From positions 22,688 to 86,687 of the forward strand of contig JARUHP010000017.1 of NCBI GenBank assembly GCA_030005635.1: DNA of 64,000 nucleotides, written 5' to 3'. The translations under genes were made by a program, and so were the position numbers. The notes under the pieces are model-generated. The model was not told the origin of the DNA. It did not search any database and was given only the letters and a program-made list of their open reading frames with translations. The stretch is from Deltaproteobacteria bacterium IMCC39146. Lineage in GTDB: Bacteria; Desulfobacterota; Desulfuromonadia; Desulfuromonadales; BM103. Shown here one piece after another: positions 16,407 to 24,733 of the stretch (position 1 is the stretch's first letter; every line of letters begins with the position of its first letter).

Positions 16407-17495
16407 ATGGGCATGTCAACCGAGCAGAAAGTCGGGCTGTTTTTTTTGGCAGCACTGATTTTGCTGGCCGTAATGATAGAGCTGGTTGAGGACTGGCGTC
16501 CCTTTGAGGATCAATACTCTTATGTCGCGCGATTCGACTCAGTTGTTGGCTTGAAGGCGGGCGACCCTGTCCGGGTTGCCGGGGTTAATGTCGGCAAGGT
16601 CAAGTTGATCGTTATCGACAGCCAAAAGGTCCGCGTTGACTTCTATGTCAATCGTGTTGACAGCGTCCGCGAAGATTCCAGGGCGCAGATCAGACAGACG
16701 AACATGCTGGGAGGAACTTTTCTTGGCCTGGACTTCGGTTCTGCTCAAAGTAAAGTCCTTGCGCCTGGCAGTGAAGTTCTTACGGATGAGAATTCGAATA
16801 TCGACCAGTTGATTACGAATATAGACCGTAACCAGGATCGTATTTTAAGCCCATTAGGCGATATGGTTGAGGACAGTCGGCAACCATTGACTGATGCGAT
16901 CAACCGCCTCGAACGTATCATGGCCAAGATTGACGAAGGCGAGGGGACTTTGGGGCGATTGGTCAACAATCCTGCTCTTTATGAAGAAATAACAGGTGTG
17001 TCTGCTAAGCTGAACCTGCTTTTGTCGCGGCTCGATGATGGCGAGGGAACCCTGGGTAAGCTTATGAACGATCCCTCTCTGTACGACAACCTTAACCATA
17101 CTATGATCAACCTTGTAGAGCTGTCAGATCAAATCAACTCAGGTCAGGGGACTTTGGGAAAGTTGCTGGTTGATGATCGCCTGTATGAAGAGGCTACCGA
17201 GACCATGAGTAACCTTAACAATATTTCAGGCAAGATTAATCAAGGCAAGGGTACACTTGGCAAGCTTGTCCATGATGATGCTCTTTACGATAATGTCAGT
17301 GATAGTATGGCTCGGATCAGCAGCATTGCAGCTAAAATTGACGACGGGGATGGCACACTGGGGCGGTTGGTAAACGAAGACGACCTCTATCGTGATGCCA
17401 AGACGACCTTGCACAAGGTTGAAAAGTCGGTTGACGGCCTCAGTGATACGGGGCCTCTCTCTGCACTTGGTGTTGTGCTCGGAACCCTTTTTTAG
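16407..17495 (+). CDS. mlaD: MlaD-family MCE protein with C-terminal repeats
   Basis: 362 residues. A short cytoplasmic start and one membrane helix (about 8-28) lead to an MCE domain (about 35-115, with SVVGLKAGDPVRVAGVNVGKV and GTFLGLDFG). The remainder holds five repeats of about 35 residues with the core DDGEGTLGKLMNDPSLYDNL and variants. Such repeats form extended helical or coiled assemblies in other MCE proteins and may bridge the periplasm. The start is ATG 16407, one base after the ATPase stop, not the in-frame codon inside the ATPase gene. It is anchored in the inner membrane and handles lipid between the permease and later carriers. Confidence 0.93.
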   Translation: MGMSTEQKVGLFFLAALILLAVMIELVEDWRPFEDQYSYVARFDSVVGLKAGDPVRVAGVNVGKVKLIVIDSQKVRVDFYVNRVDSVREDSRAQIRQTNMLGGTFLGLDFGSAQSKVLAPGSEVLTDENSNIDQLITNIDRNQDRILSPLGDMVEDSRQPLTDAINRLERIMAKIDEGEGTLGRLVNNPALYEEITGVSAKLNLLLSRLDDGEGTLGKLMNDPSLYDNLNHTMINLVELSDQINSGQGTLGKLLVDDRLYEEATETMSNLNNISGKINQGKGTLGKLVHDDALYDNVSDSMARISSIAAKIDDGDGTLGRLVNEDDLYRDAKTTLHKVEKSVDGLSDTGPLSALGVVLGTLF

Positions 17496-17592
17496 AAAAT
17501 ACATCTAACGCTGGAGATTTCACACGATTATTGCATGATCCTCTATTAACTATTCTTTTTCACTAGTTGTTGTCTTATAGCGGACCTTGGTA

Positions 17593-18615
17593 ATGGTTAT
17601 AACTGCATCAGCTGTTATGATGACATTCGTTTTACCACTTCGGGTCCGGGGGGACTTAGTGAGGCTTTTTGTTGTTCTCGGGATAATCTTCTTTTGTTGT
17701 TGGTTTTTGAGTGCTCCAGAAGCCATTGCTCTGGAGGAACGACTAATCGCCGTCATAATGACGGATTCACACCCTCGTTATGAGGAAGTCCATTCAGCCT
17801 TTACTGAAACTCTCCAGCCTGCCTGCGGCTCTGATTGTCGCATCTATGTACAAACCCCCAATGCTGATACCATGTCTTTGCGTAACAGTGTGCGTAAAGC
17901 TGTTGCCTTAGGTGCCGAACTGATTGTCACTTATGGCCCTTCAGCAACTCTCGCAGCACAAGCTGAATCACTCTCCACCCCAACACTCTTTGCCGATGTT
18001 TACGATCCTGTAGCCCTTAACCTCGTTTCTGCTGACAAAATGACTGGTCATAATATGACCGGTGTTCGGGGGGATGCTCCCCTTCAGGCACTTTTGAAAT
18101 ATTTCCTCGAAGCGACCGAGGCGAACAGCCTTGCTGTTCTTTATGACGATGCCAGCCCAGAAGCAAACCTGCAGAAGATTATTCTGCAGGATTATGGAGT
18201 GAAGCGAGGGGCTGAAGTGATGCTTTTTCCAGTTGTTGACTTGAAAGACCATGACGCTATCTTACAGGGCATGCCTGAAGTTGTTGATGGGCTTTTCCTT
18301 GCCAATAGTGAACATAGCGAATCCTATCTTGAGCGTGTCATCGGTTTTGCAGATGAACATCAGATCCCCGTGCTCACGCAACGTGCAGGAGCTGCAGAGC
18401 TCGGTGCCTTTATGGTTCTGCAAACCAGTGCCGTTGAGCAAGGCGAGAAGGTCGCTGAAATGGCGAAAGCTATCATGGCGGGTAAGAACGTTGAAGAGAT
18501 AAAAATGTACAAACCACACAAGGTCGATTTTATTGTTAATCTGAAAGTCGCCAATCGTTACAATATCAATGTTCCCTTCCAGACACTCTCTGTTGCCTCC
18601 GGTGTTGTTCGTTAA
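17593..18615 (+). CDS. ABC-type substrate-binding protein (PF04392/TrpX type)
   Basis: A periplasmic binding protein of about 340 residues. A hydrophobic N-terminal segment (about 25-45) is a signal sequence or anchor. The two-lobed fold starts ERLIAVIMTDSHPRYEEVHSAF and shows ELIVTYGPSATLAA, PTLFADVYDPVA, LAVLYDDASPEA and IPVLTQRAGAAELG, typical of the ABC_sub_bind family. These usually work with a separate permease and ATPase, absent here. The position directly after mlaEFD suggests a shared transcript, so it may serve that transporter or be solitary. Start uncertain among ATG 17593, 17617 and 17620; no strong ribosome-binding site is visible. Confidence 0.8.
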   Translation: MVITASAVMMTFVLPLRVRGDLVRLFVVLGIIFFCCWFLSAPEAIALEERLIAVIMTDSHPRYEEVHSAFTETLQPACGSDCRIYVQTPNADTMSLRNSVRKAVALGAELIVTYGPSATLAAQAESLSTPTLFADVYDPVALNLVSADKMTGHNMTGVRGDAPLQALLKYFLEATEANSLAVLYDDASPEANLQKIILQDYGVKRGAEVMLFPVVDLKDHDAILQGMPEVVDGLFLANSEHSESYLERVIGFADEHQIPVLTQRAGAAELGAFMVLQTSAVEQGEKVAEMAKAIMAGKNVEEIKMYKPHKVDFIVNLKVANRYNINVPFQTLSVASGVVR

Positions 18616-18630
18616 TTCTGTTGCAAAGCC

Positions 18631-19524
18631 TCAAGCTAACCAGTAAAGCAAAGCTGTTAGGGTGAACGCGCTACAGAGTGTGCTGAGCAGGATTGTGCCA
18701 GAAACCAGGTCCGGACGGGTACCGAAGCGGATGGTGTAGAGCAGTGGCAAGACAGCAGAGGGGGTGCTGGTCTGTAAAATCACGATTTTGCGCGTCAGTC
18801 CGTCAAGCCCGAGAAAGCCGACAAGAACGACGGCCAGCAGGGGGCCAACCAGCAGGCGAACCGCTGTTGAAAGCCCGAAGAACCCCCAGTTCTCCTGAAT
18901 CTTTACGCGTGAAAGTTGCATCCCGAGTAGTACCAGCATAAGGGGTATGGCGGCTTGTCCTAACAGGCTTGTGCTGCGCAGGATGAATTCCGGTGGTTGC
19001 AAGTTGAATACTTTGCATAGGAGCGCAAGAGCAACACCGTAAAAAATCGGGATTTTTAAGGTGTTTTTGAGGGCTGTCTGCCATTTGACTCCCTGACCCT
19101 GGGCGATCAGGACCGCCAGGGTGCCTAGCGGAATATTGAAGAGAACAAACAGGACTATGGAAACATCGAGAGCGGCTTCTCCATAGGCAAAGAACACGAG
19201 CGGCAAACCAAAATTCCCGATATTTACCATCGAAGTTGTTAAGGTGAAGGCGCGAGTTGTATCGCTGTCGAATTTGCACCATCGGCAGGTGCAGAACGCC
19301 AGCAGGCAGAGAAGTGCCGTATAGAGAGTCATAAAGAGCGCCAGTCGTGCCAACATGTCACTCTCGACATGACTTTTTGTCAGCGCAGAAAAAACCAGCG
19401 ACGGGGCAAAAAGGTAGAGCACGCTGTTGGCTAACGACTGCAGGTCGGCTGCGGATTTTCGAGCAAAGACAAAACCTGCTGCTGTGATCAGAAAAACAGG
19501 TAGTATGACTTGTACAAAAAGCAT
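18631..19524 (-). CDS. AEC-family (auxin efflux carrier type) transporter
   Basis: 297 residues with about ten membrane helices in the two five-helix halves typical of the AEC family (PF03547), secondary transporters for small organic acids such as malate. Landmarks are the N-terminal LPVFLITAAGFVFA, the first-half core VNIGNFGLPLVFFAYG (about 105-120), the second-half LGMQLSR, and TSTPSAVLPLLYTIRFG. The substrate cannot be predicted. It is convergent with the binding-protein gene, the two stops being 15 bases apart, and divergent from the poly(A) polymerase family gene. No ribosome-binding site stands out before ATG 19524. Confidence 0.88.
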   Translation of the reverse strand: MLFVQVILPVFLITAAGFVFARKSAADLQSLANSVLYLFAPSLVFSALTKSHVESDMLARLALFMTLYTALLCLLAFCTCRWCKFDSDTTRAFTLTTSMVNIGNFGLPLVFFAYGEAALDVSIVLFVLFNIPLGTLAVLIAQGQGVKWQTALKNTLKIPIFYGVALALLCKVFNLQPPEFILRSTSLLGQAAIPLMLVLLGMQLSRVKIQENWGFFGLSTAVRLLVGPLLAVVLVGFLGLDGLTRKIVILQTSTPSAVLPLLYTIRFGTRPDLVSGTILLSTLCSAFTLTALLYWLA

Positions 19525-19589
19525 ATATAATGGCCTGTAGAGAGTAAACGTAAACTTGTCAAGTTAGGCGACTTTACCATGAATAATGC

Positions 19590-20936
19590 ATGACCCTAAC
19601 ACACAAAAGCGACACCTGCCAGAGAGCCTATATGCTTGTTGATGCCGATCATGTCCATGACCTCCTGCTGAGTATGCCTCACGTCAAAAGGCTCGCCTCA
19701 TTATGCCGGGACCGAGGCGCATATATTGTTGGTGGCGCTATTCGAGACGCTCTACTGGGTCTCCCTGTTAAAGATGTGGATATTGTTTTCCCTGATGATC
19801 CGACCGATCTAGCCAAAAGCTTTGCCAGGCAGATGAGTGGGAGCTGGTTTTGGCTGGACAAAGACCGTAGGCAAAGCAGGGTCGTCTTCAATGCTGACGT
19901 GAACAGCCCTGATTTCGATTTTGCTCCTTTTCGAGCTCCAACTCTAGGTCAGGACCTGCTTGATCGTGATTTCTCTGTCAATGCGATGGCCATTTCTTTA
20001 ACAACGGATCCTGCAGAAAATGAACTCGTAGATCCCTTATATGGATTGGATGATTTACGCAATAACGTGCTACGCATGGCTGGCCGCAGAGCGTTTACAA
20101 GTGATCCTTTGCGTATTATCAAAGGCATTCGTCACGCGACCGTGCTTGGCCTTGAGCCGGAGCAAGAGACTCTCTGCAGCATGCAAGGCGAGGTAGCTGG
20201 TCTCCATCGGGTTGCCGTTGAGCGCATAAGGCAGGAACTCTGGGGCATTCTTGCCAGTAAAAATGCCTCTAAAGGACTTCATCTTCTTTCTTTAAGCATG
20301 GTTGGCAACTACTTGTTTGGTAAAGATTATTCTGCCCTGATTGAGGCGCTAGCTGGTCGTTTTGAGACGTGTCGTTTAAGGTGGGGTGCTTTAAAGCGAG
20401 AGTGCCCAGACACACATGGCTGGCTTGCCAATGAAGTTGAACAGGGATTGAGTTGTGAAACTCTTATTTTGTGGACATTGATGCTTGCCCAAATCGATCA
20501 AAGTTTGCCTGCCAGGCTTGCAGATGAGTGGATGTTGAGTCGAAGAGCCAAGACGAATATCAGGGGGCTTGCTGCAATTGACTTCAGCAGCTTGGAGGAT
20601 CTTGCCAGCGTCTATCCAAGTGAGCGCGCTTTTGCTCGGTGGGCTAATAAAACTCATGTTGAACCCAAAATATTATTGTTGGCCCTTGCTGTCCTGGGAT
20701 CGGATCAACATAAAGATTTGATCGCTTCGTGGGTTCCTTTAATCGCTTCTTTAGAAGGAGAACTACTGGATGACTTTGTGAATGGTCATTGGTTGCGTGC
20801 AGAATTAGGCCTACAGGATGGCCCTGAAATGGCAAAAGCTATTTCTCTGGTCAGAGAGGCTGAAATTTCAGGCGAGGTCAAGAGTGAGGGGGATGGCCAT
20901 AATCTGCTCCTTCGTCATTATAAGAATATGAATTGA
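19590..20936 (+). CDS. Class II poly(A) polymerase / tRNA nucleotidyltransferase family protein
   Basis: A 448-residue nucleotidyltransferase. The head domain shows the class II signature YIVGGAIRDALLG followed by the catalytic pair KDVDIV (about 45-70), then LLDRDFSVNAMAIS and AGRRAFTSDPLRIIKGIRHA. The enzyme could be CCA-adding, A-adding or a poly(A) polymerase; family sequence alone does not decide. All five tRNA types in this window encode CCA, so a repair role is possible. The C-terminal half is helical and less conserved. Start uncertain: ATG 19590 or ATG 19632 (MLVDADHV); neither has a strong ribosome-binding site. The stop codon overlaps the -35 box of the next tRNA promoter. Confidence 0.85.
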   Translation: MTLTHKSDTCQRAYMLVDADHVHDLLLSMPHVKRLASLCRDRGAYIVGGAIRDALLGLPVKDVDIVFPDDPTDLAKSFARQMSGSWFWLDKDRRQSRVVFNADVNSPDFDFAPFRAPTLGQDLLDRDFSVNAMAISLTTDPAENELVDPLYGLDDLRNNVLRMAGRRAFTSDPLRIIKGIRHATVLGLEPEQETLCSMQGEVAGLHRVAVERIRQELWGILASKNASKGLHLLSLSMVGNYLFGKDYSALIEALAGRFETCRLRWGALKRECPDTHGWLANEVEQGLSCETLILWTLMLAQIDQSLPARLADEWMLSRRAKTNIRGLAAIDFSSLEDLASVYPSERAFARWANKTHVEPKILLLALAVLGSDQHKDLIASWVPLIASLEGELLDDFVNGHWLRAELGLQDGPEMAKAISLVREAEISGEVKSEGDGHNLLLRHYKNMN

Positions 20937-20962
20937 CAAGCCGATTTTTAAGGCCCTATAAT
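20933..20962 (+). promoter_or_regulatory. Consensus sigma-70-type promoter for tRNA-Gly(CCC) copy 1
   Basis: Exact TTGACA (20933-20938) and exact TATAAT (20957-20962), spacer 18. The -35 box includes the TGA stop codon of the preceding gene. The tRNA starts 12 bases after the -10 box. Confidence 0.88.
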
Positions 20963-20974
20963 CACGCCCTGTTT

Positions 20975-21049
<75 letters not shown>

Positions 21050-21114
21050 ACAATAACAGTGGGTTAGGTTGACTGTCCTGGCTCTTTACACCACATCAAG
21101 AGAGGTTATCCGGA

Positions 21115-22305
21115 ATGTTCGAGAAGGTACAAATTGCTCCCCCCGATCCAATTCTCGGCTTGACCGAAATGTTCAAGGCGGACCCCAATCCTGACAAGAT
21201 CAATCTTTCCGTTGGCGTGTATCAAGATGCCAGTGGTAAGACGCCTGTTCTGGATACGGTGAAAGAGGCTGAAAAGCGAATCCTTGAGCAGGAGAATTCC
21301 AAGGGCTACCTGCCAATGACCGGTGAGCCGGCATACTGTGCACAGGTCCAGGAGTTGCTGTTTGGTGAAGGTCACGAAATCATCGCCACCAAACGTGCCG
21401 CGACCGCACAATGTCCCGGTGGCACAGGAGCACTACGGGTTGCCGGTGATTATCTACACACTGTGCACCCCGGTGCCAAGCTCTGGCTGAGCAACCCGAC
21501 CTGGGCAAACCATAATACTATTTTTGCGGCAGCCGGTCTGACTTGTGAAAAGTATGACTATCGCGACCCCGCTACCAACGGCCTTGATTTCGACGCCATG
21601 TGCGCTTCGATCAAGAAAATTCCAAGTGGAGATGTGATCCTTCTTCACGGTTGTTGTCACAACCCGACCGGCATCGACCCCACCGTTGAACAGTGGGCTC
21701 TGCTAGGTGATTTGCTGGCGGAGCAGGGTGTGTTGCCTCTCGTCGACTTTGCTTACCAGGGACTGGCAGAGGGCGTTGAAAAAGACCGTGCCGGCTTGCT
21801 GGAGCTGACCAAAAAAGTGAAGCAGATGCTGATTTGTTCGAGTTTCTCGAAAAACTTTGGCCTTTACCGTGAAAGAACCGGAGCTCTAACTGTTGTTGCT
21901 GACAACAATCAGCAGGCCGCCACGGTCATGAGCCAGGTTAAGCTGCGTATCCGCTATAACTATTCGAATCCTCCCTCACACGGCGGCCAGATCGTTGCTA
22001 CCGTACTAGGTGATAAAGAACTAAAGACAAGGTGGATTGAAGAAGTTGCTGAAATTCGCAACAGAATCAACGAAATGCGCCATCTGTTCGTAAAGACACT
22101 CAAAGAGAAGGGCGTTGAGCAGGATTTCTCCTCGATCATTGATCAGCGCGGCATGTTCAGCTTCTCCGGTTTGACCAAGGAGCAGGTTGATCAATTGCGT
22201 GAGAAATACTCTATCTATATCGTTGGCTCCGGCCGAATCAACGTCGCCGGAATGACGCCTACTAATATGGATCGTCTCTGTGAGGCAATTAAATCTGTTC
22301 TTTGA
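21115..22305 (+). CDS. Aromatic/aspartate aminotransferase (class I, PLP-dependent)
   Basis: 396 residues of the AspC/TyrB subgroup, transferring the amino group between aspartate or aromatic amino acids and 2-oxoglutarate. The start MFEKVQIAPPDPILGLTEMF is typical of that subgroup. Landmarks are GGTGALRVAGDYL, SNPTWANHNTIF, HGCCHNPTGIDPT, VDFAYQGLAEG and the PLP-binding lysine in CSSFSKNFGLYRERTG. The substrate arginine region NYSNPPSHGG follows, and the C-terminus is complete. AGAGAGG about ten bases before ATG 21115 serves as ribosome-binding site. The gene lies between two identical tRNA-Gly(CCC) genes. It could complete tyrosine and phenylalanine synthesis from the aroQ branch; specificity cannot be read from sequence. 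Confidence 0.93.
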   Translation: MFEKVQIAPPDPILGLTEMFKADPNPDKINLSVGVYQDASGKTPVLDTVKEAEKRILEQENSKGYLPMTGEPAYCAQVQELLFGEGHEIIATKRAATAQCPGGTGALRVAGDYLHTVHPGAKLWLSNPTWANHNTIFAAAGLTCEKYDYRDPATNGLDFDAMCASIKKIPSGDVILLHGCCHNPTGIDPTVEQWALLGDLLAEQGVLPLVDFAYQGLAEGVEKDRAGLLELTKKVKQMLICSSFSKNFGLYRERTGALTVVADNNQQAATVMSQVKLRIRYNYSNPPSHGGQIVATVLGDKELKTRWIEEVAEIRNRINEMRHLFVKTLKEKGVEQDFSSIIDQRGMFSFSGLTKEQVDQLREKYSIYIVGSGRINVAGMTPTNMDRLCEAIKSVL

Positions 22306-22340
22306 TTGTTTTGTTTTTTTTAAATAATCATGCTTCATTC

Positions 22341-22415
<75 letters not shown>

Positions 22416-22423
22416 GTATAAAC

Positions 22424-22457
22424 AAAGGGTTAGGTCTTATGACCTAGCCCTTTTAGA
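22424..22457 (+). terminator. Rho-independent terminator of tRNA-Gly(CCC) copy 2; target site of the group IIC intron
   Basis: 13-bp stem AAAGGGTTAGGTC/GACCTAGCCCTTT with one G-T pair and loop TTAT, followed by TTAGATT. The group II intron begins four bases after this tail. Confidence 0.9.
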
Positions 22458-22460
22458 TTG

Positions 22461-23111
22461 GTGTGCCAGGCATGGCGCACGGCGCGAAAGCGCCATCCGG
22501 TTGGATGTGGTGTCTAACTGGTGACTTGGAGGTGAAAGTCCTCTACGGACCCTGATGACGGGAGCCGTTAGCCGGACGGCAAGGGTCCCTACAGCGAGGT
22601 AGAATCTGAAGGAAGCCGCAGGCAAAATCCCGGCCCGACGAACAGAAATCGCATATGAGGCAGTTCCATCCGGGCGAGAAGGCCAATATCTTCAAAGCCC
22701 AATAGTCATCCGAGAGGGTGGTGCTGTAAATGCGGCGGGTATATGGGAGAAAGGTCGTGTGAATTACCCTGGGAGATCTGTCGGTCTGCCTTGAGCTAGA
22801 GGCATCGTAAGGTACATCGATGGGCCGACAGAAGTCAGCAGACGCCATAGTAGCTGTCCTAACCACCACAGCGAAGGGCCGAAGCTGATATGCAGAGCTA
22901 AACCACTTTTCTGAACCTTTTGAGCAGATGCCTCGCAAGAGGGCCTAAAAGCTGGAAGTGGCGACCGGAAGTCGTGAGGTAAAGCTCGGTGCTTCTAGGA
23001 TGTCAGGCATTGTTGGTTGATAATGCAGACGCAAATCAGGAACCGCCGTATACGGAACCGTTCGTACGGTGGTGTGGGAGGACGGCGGGGGCAAACCCGA
23101 CGGTGTTGTAT
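22461..23111 (+). mobile_element. Group IIC intron without encoded protein
   Basis: About 650 bases of structured RNA. The 5' end GTGTGCC-AGGCATGG matches the GUGYG start of class C introns. Conserved internal words are GAATCTGAAGGAAGC (22602-22616), CATATGAGGC (22652-22661) and CAGAAGTCAGCAGA of domain III (22829-22842). Domain V is a 34-base hairpin at 23040-23073, with the CGC triad in ACCGCCGTATACG and partner CGTTCGTACGGTGGT. Domain VI follows, and the 3' end is near GTTGTAT at 23111. The insertion site directly after a terminator hairpin is what class C introns choose. No reverse transcriptase frame exists in domain IV, so splicing or mobility would need help in trans. The exact 3' end is inferred. 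Confidence 0.88.
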
Positions 23112-23217
23112 TTTTCTTTGGGGTTAAAAATTCTACAAAGAGAGCAACAGATTAACGATCTGATGTCCTTTCTTCATTTACGACCAAAGGAGTACGACTA
23201 ACTTTGTCAGCACCCTG

Positions 23218-23250
23218 AAAGGGCTAGCTCTAATGACCTACCCCTTGTTG
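23218..23250 (+). other. Decayed second copy of the tRNA-Gly terminator hairpin
   Basis: AAAGGGCTAGCTC-TAAT-GACCTACCCCTTG resembles the terminator at 22424-22453 over its whole length. Two substitutions now face C against C within the stem, so pairing is weakened. It lies about 105 bases past the intron's 3' end. The rest of 23112-23501 shows no gene; it holds the leader of the PqiA operon. Confidence 0.6.
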
Positions 23251-23501
23251 ATGTTCATTCATGAATTACAAGCGTCCTTACCCTGTTATCTTTTTAATCC
23301 ATAGTGAACAAGATGATCATCTGTACGAAACTTTGTTGCTCAACATTCTGTGACTTGATTGTAACTTTGCTGTGCCTTGTTAACATAGGAAAGTACACAA
23401 ATGCCTAATCTTCTTGCAGTTGAGCCTGTCTCCTCTGGCTTTTGAGTTTTACGTCCCTCTCTTTTGTTAACTGTTTTTTGTTTTATATATACAAGGTTGA
23501 G

Positions 23502-24101
23502 ATGCATCAAATCGCCTGCCACGAATGTGACCTGATTCACGACATCCCCTCCATGCCAGACCGCGCGGCCGCGGTCTGTGTCCGTTGTGGCTGTGTGATG
23601 TTTCGAGCTCAAAAAGACAGCATCGACCGAACCCTTGCCTGGACGTTTGCTGGGTTGGTTCTTTATGCCGTCGTCGTCAGTTTTCCATTCCTTGCTATAA
23701 AAAATGGCCCGATTGGCAATGAAACAGGGCTTCTTACCGGAATTGAGTTTCTCTACCGCCAGGGGATTATCCCTCTCGCCGTCCTGGTCCTGCTCACTTG
23801 CATTCTGATGCCGCTGATTCAAATGCTCGGTCTTCTCTATATCTTTATTCCCTTGAAACTGAACGTTCGAGTCAAGTATGCAATTCCAGTTTTTCGTTTG
23901 TTTAAGCATATTAAGCCATGGAGCATGATGGAGATCTACATGCTTGGTATCCTTGTCTCCATTGTCAAGCTGGGCAAAATGGCAACGATCGTTCCGGGTC
24001 TGGCTGTAATCGCTTTCGGCCTGCTGATCTTTGTATTGAACTTTGCGTTGTCAGCGGTTGATGAGCATATGGTTTGGGAAAATTTGGAGGGGGACTTATG
24101 A
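23502..24101 (+). CDS. pqiA: PqiA-type membrane protein, N-terminal-domain-like
   Basis: 199 residues. An N-terminal zinc-ribbon-like part with two CxxC pairs (ACHEC and CVRCGC, about residues 4-30) precedes four membrane helices. This is one PqiA domain; E. coli PqiA and LetA (YebS) carry two such domains in one chain. The protein is the inner-membrane partner of an MCE lipid-transport system. Landmarks are SIDRTLAWTFAGLVLY and KPWSMMEIYMLGILVSIVKLG, the conserved MxEIYxLGxLVxxVK box. AAGG at 23493 supports ATG 23502; the frame is open upstream but has no better start. It overlaps the second PqiA gene by four bases (ATGA). Confidence 0.9.
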   Translation: MHQIACHECDLIHDIPSMPDRAAAVCVRCGCVMFRAQKDSIDRTLAWTFAGLVLYAVVVSFPFLAIKNGPIGNETGLLTGIEFLYRQGIIPLAVLVLLTCILMPLIQMLGLLYIFIPLKLNVRVKYAIPVFRLFKHIKPWSMMEIYMLGILVSIVKLGKMATIVPGLAVIAFGLLIFVLNFALSAVDEHMVWENLEGDL

Positions 24102-24733
24102 AAGCGACTCACGCCTCGGCTCGCCAGCTCGGTCTGGTCAGTTGTCCTGATTGTCACCTGCTCAGCCGCATGAAGAAAACCTCGGCCCATGAAGCCGCTT
24201 ATTGCTCACGCTGTGGCAGGGAGCTACAACAACGCAAGCCGAATAGCATTATGCGGACTTGGGCCTTGGTCATTGCGGCCATGGTTTTCTATATACCGGC
24301 GAATCTTTTGCCGATGACGATAACCTCGGCTTTAGGCAGTGTCTCAACTGACACCATTATGAGCGGTGTGATTTATTTTATTCACAGCGGTTCCTGGGAA
24401 ATCGCCCTGGTGATTTTTACCGCGAGTGTTTTTATACCGTTTCTTAAATTTGTCATCCTGATCTACCTTTTACTTTCAGTTCAGTTTAAATCAATAAGAC
24501 GGCCCAAAGATCGCACCCGCTTCTATCGTTTCACAGAAGCGGTTGGTCGATGGTCGATGCTTGACATCTATGTTGTGACCATCCTTGTCGCGCTGGTCAA
24601 GCTCGGCTTCCTTGCAGATATCGAAGCAGGTCCGGCTGCCATCTATTTTGCCGCTGTTGTTGTAACCACCATGATCGCTGCAGAGAGTTTTGACCCGCGC
24701 TTGATCTGGGATGTTGTGGAGGACAGATCATGA
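24098..24733 (+). CDS. pqiA: PqiA-type membrane protein, second-domain-like
   Basis: 211 residues, again one zinc-ribbon-like part (SCPDC and YCSRCG) and four membrane helices, with IPANLLPMTITSALG and GRWSMLDIYVVTILVALVKLG. Together with the preceding gene it rebuilds the two-domain PqiA of other bacteria, so the canonical protein is split in two here. GGAGGGGG directly before the ATG at 24098, and the ATGA overlap with the upstream stop, settle the start. It overlaps the pqiB gene by four bases. Role: inner-membrane component of an MCE-type lipid pathway, probably forming a complex with its neighbours. Confidence 0.9.
   Translation: MKATHASARQLGLVSCPDCHLLSRMKKTSAHEAAYCSRCGRELQQRKPNSIMRTWALVIAAMVFYIPANLLPMTITSALGSVSTDTIMSGVIYFIHSGSWEIALVIFTASVFIPFLKFVILIYLLLSVQFKSIRRPKDRTRFYRFTEAVGRWSMLDIYVVTILVALVKLGFLADIEAGPAAIYFAAVVVTTMIAAESFDPRLIWDVVEDRS

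Noticed and set aside
22989..23201. Open frame in the 3' part of the group II intron
   Set aside because: It runs through domains V and VI, whose sequence is explained by RNA structure; no ribosome-binding site and no maturase similarity.
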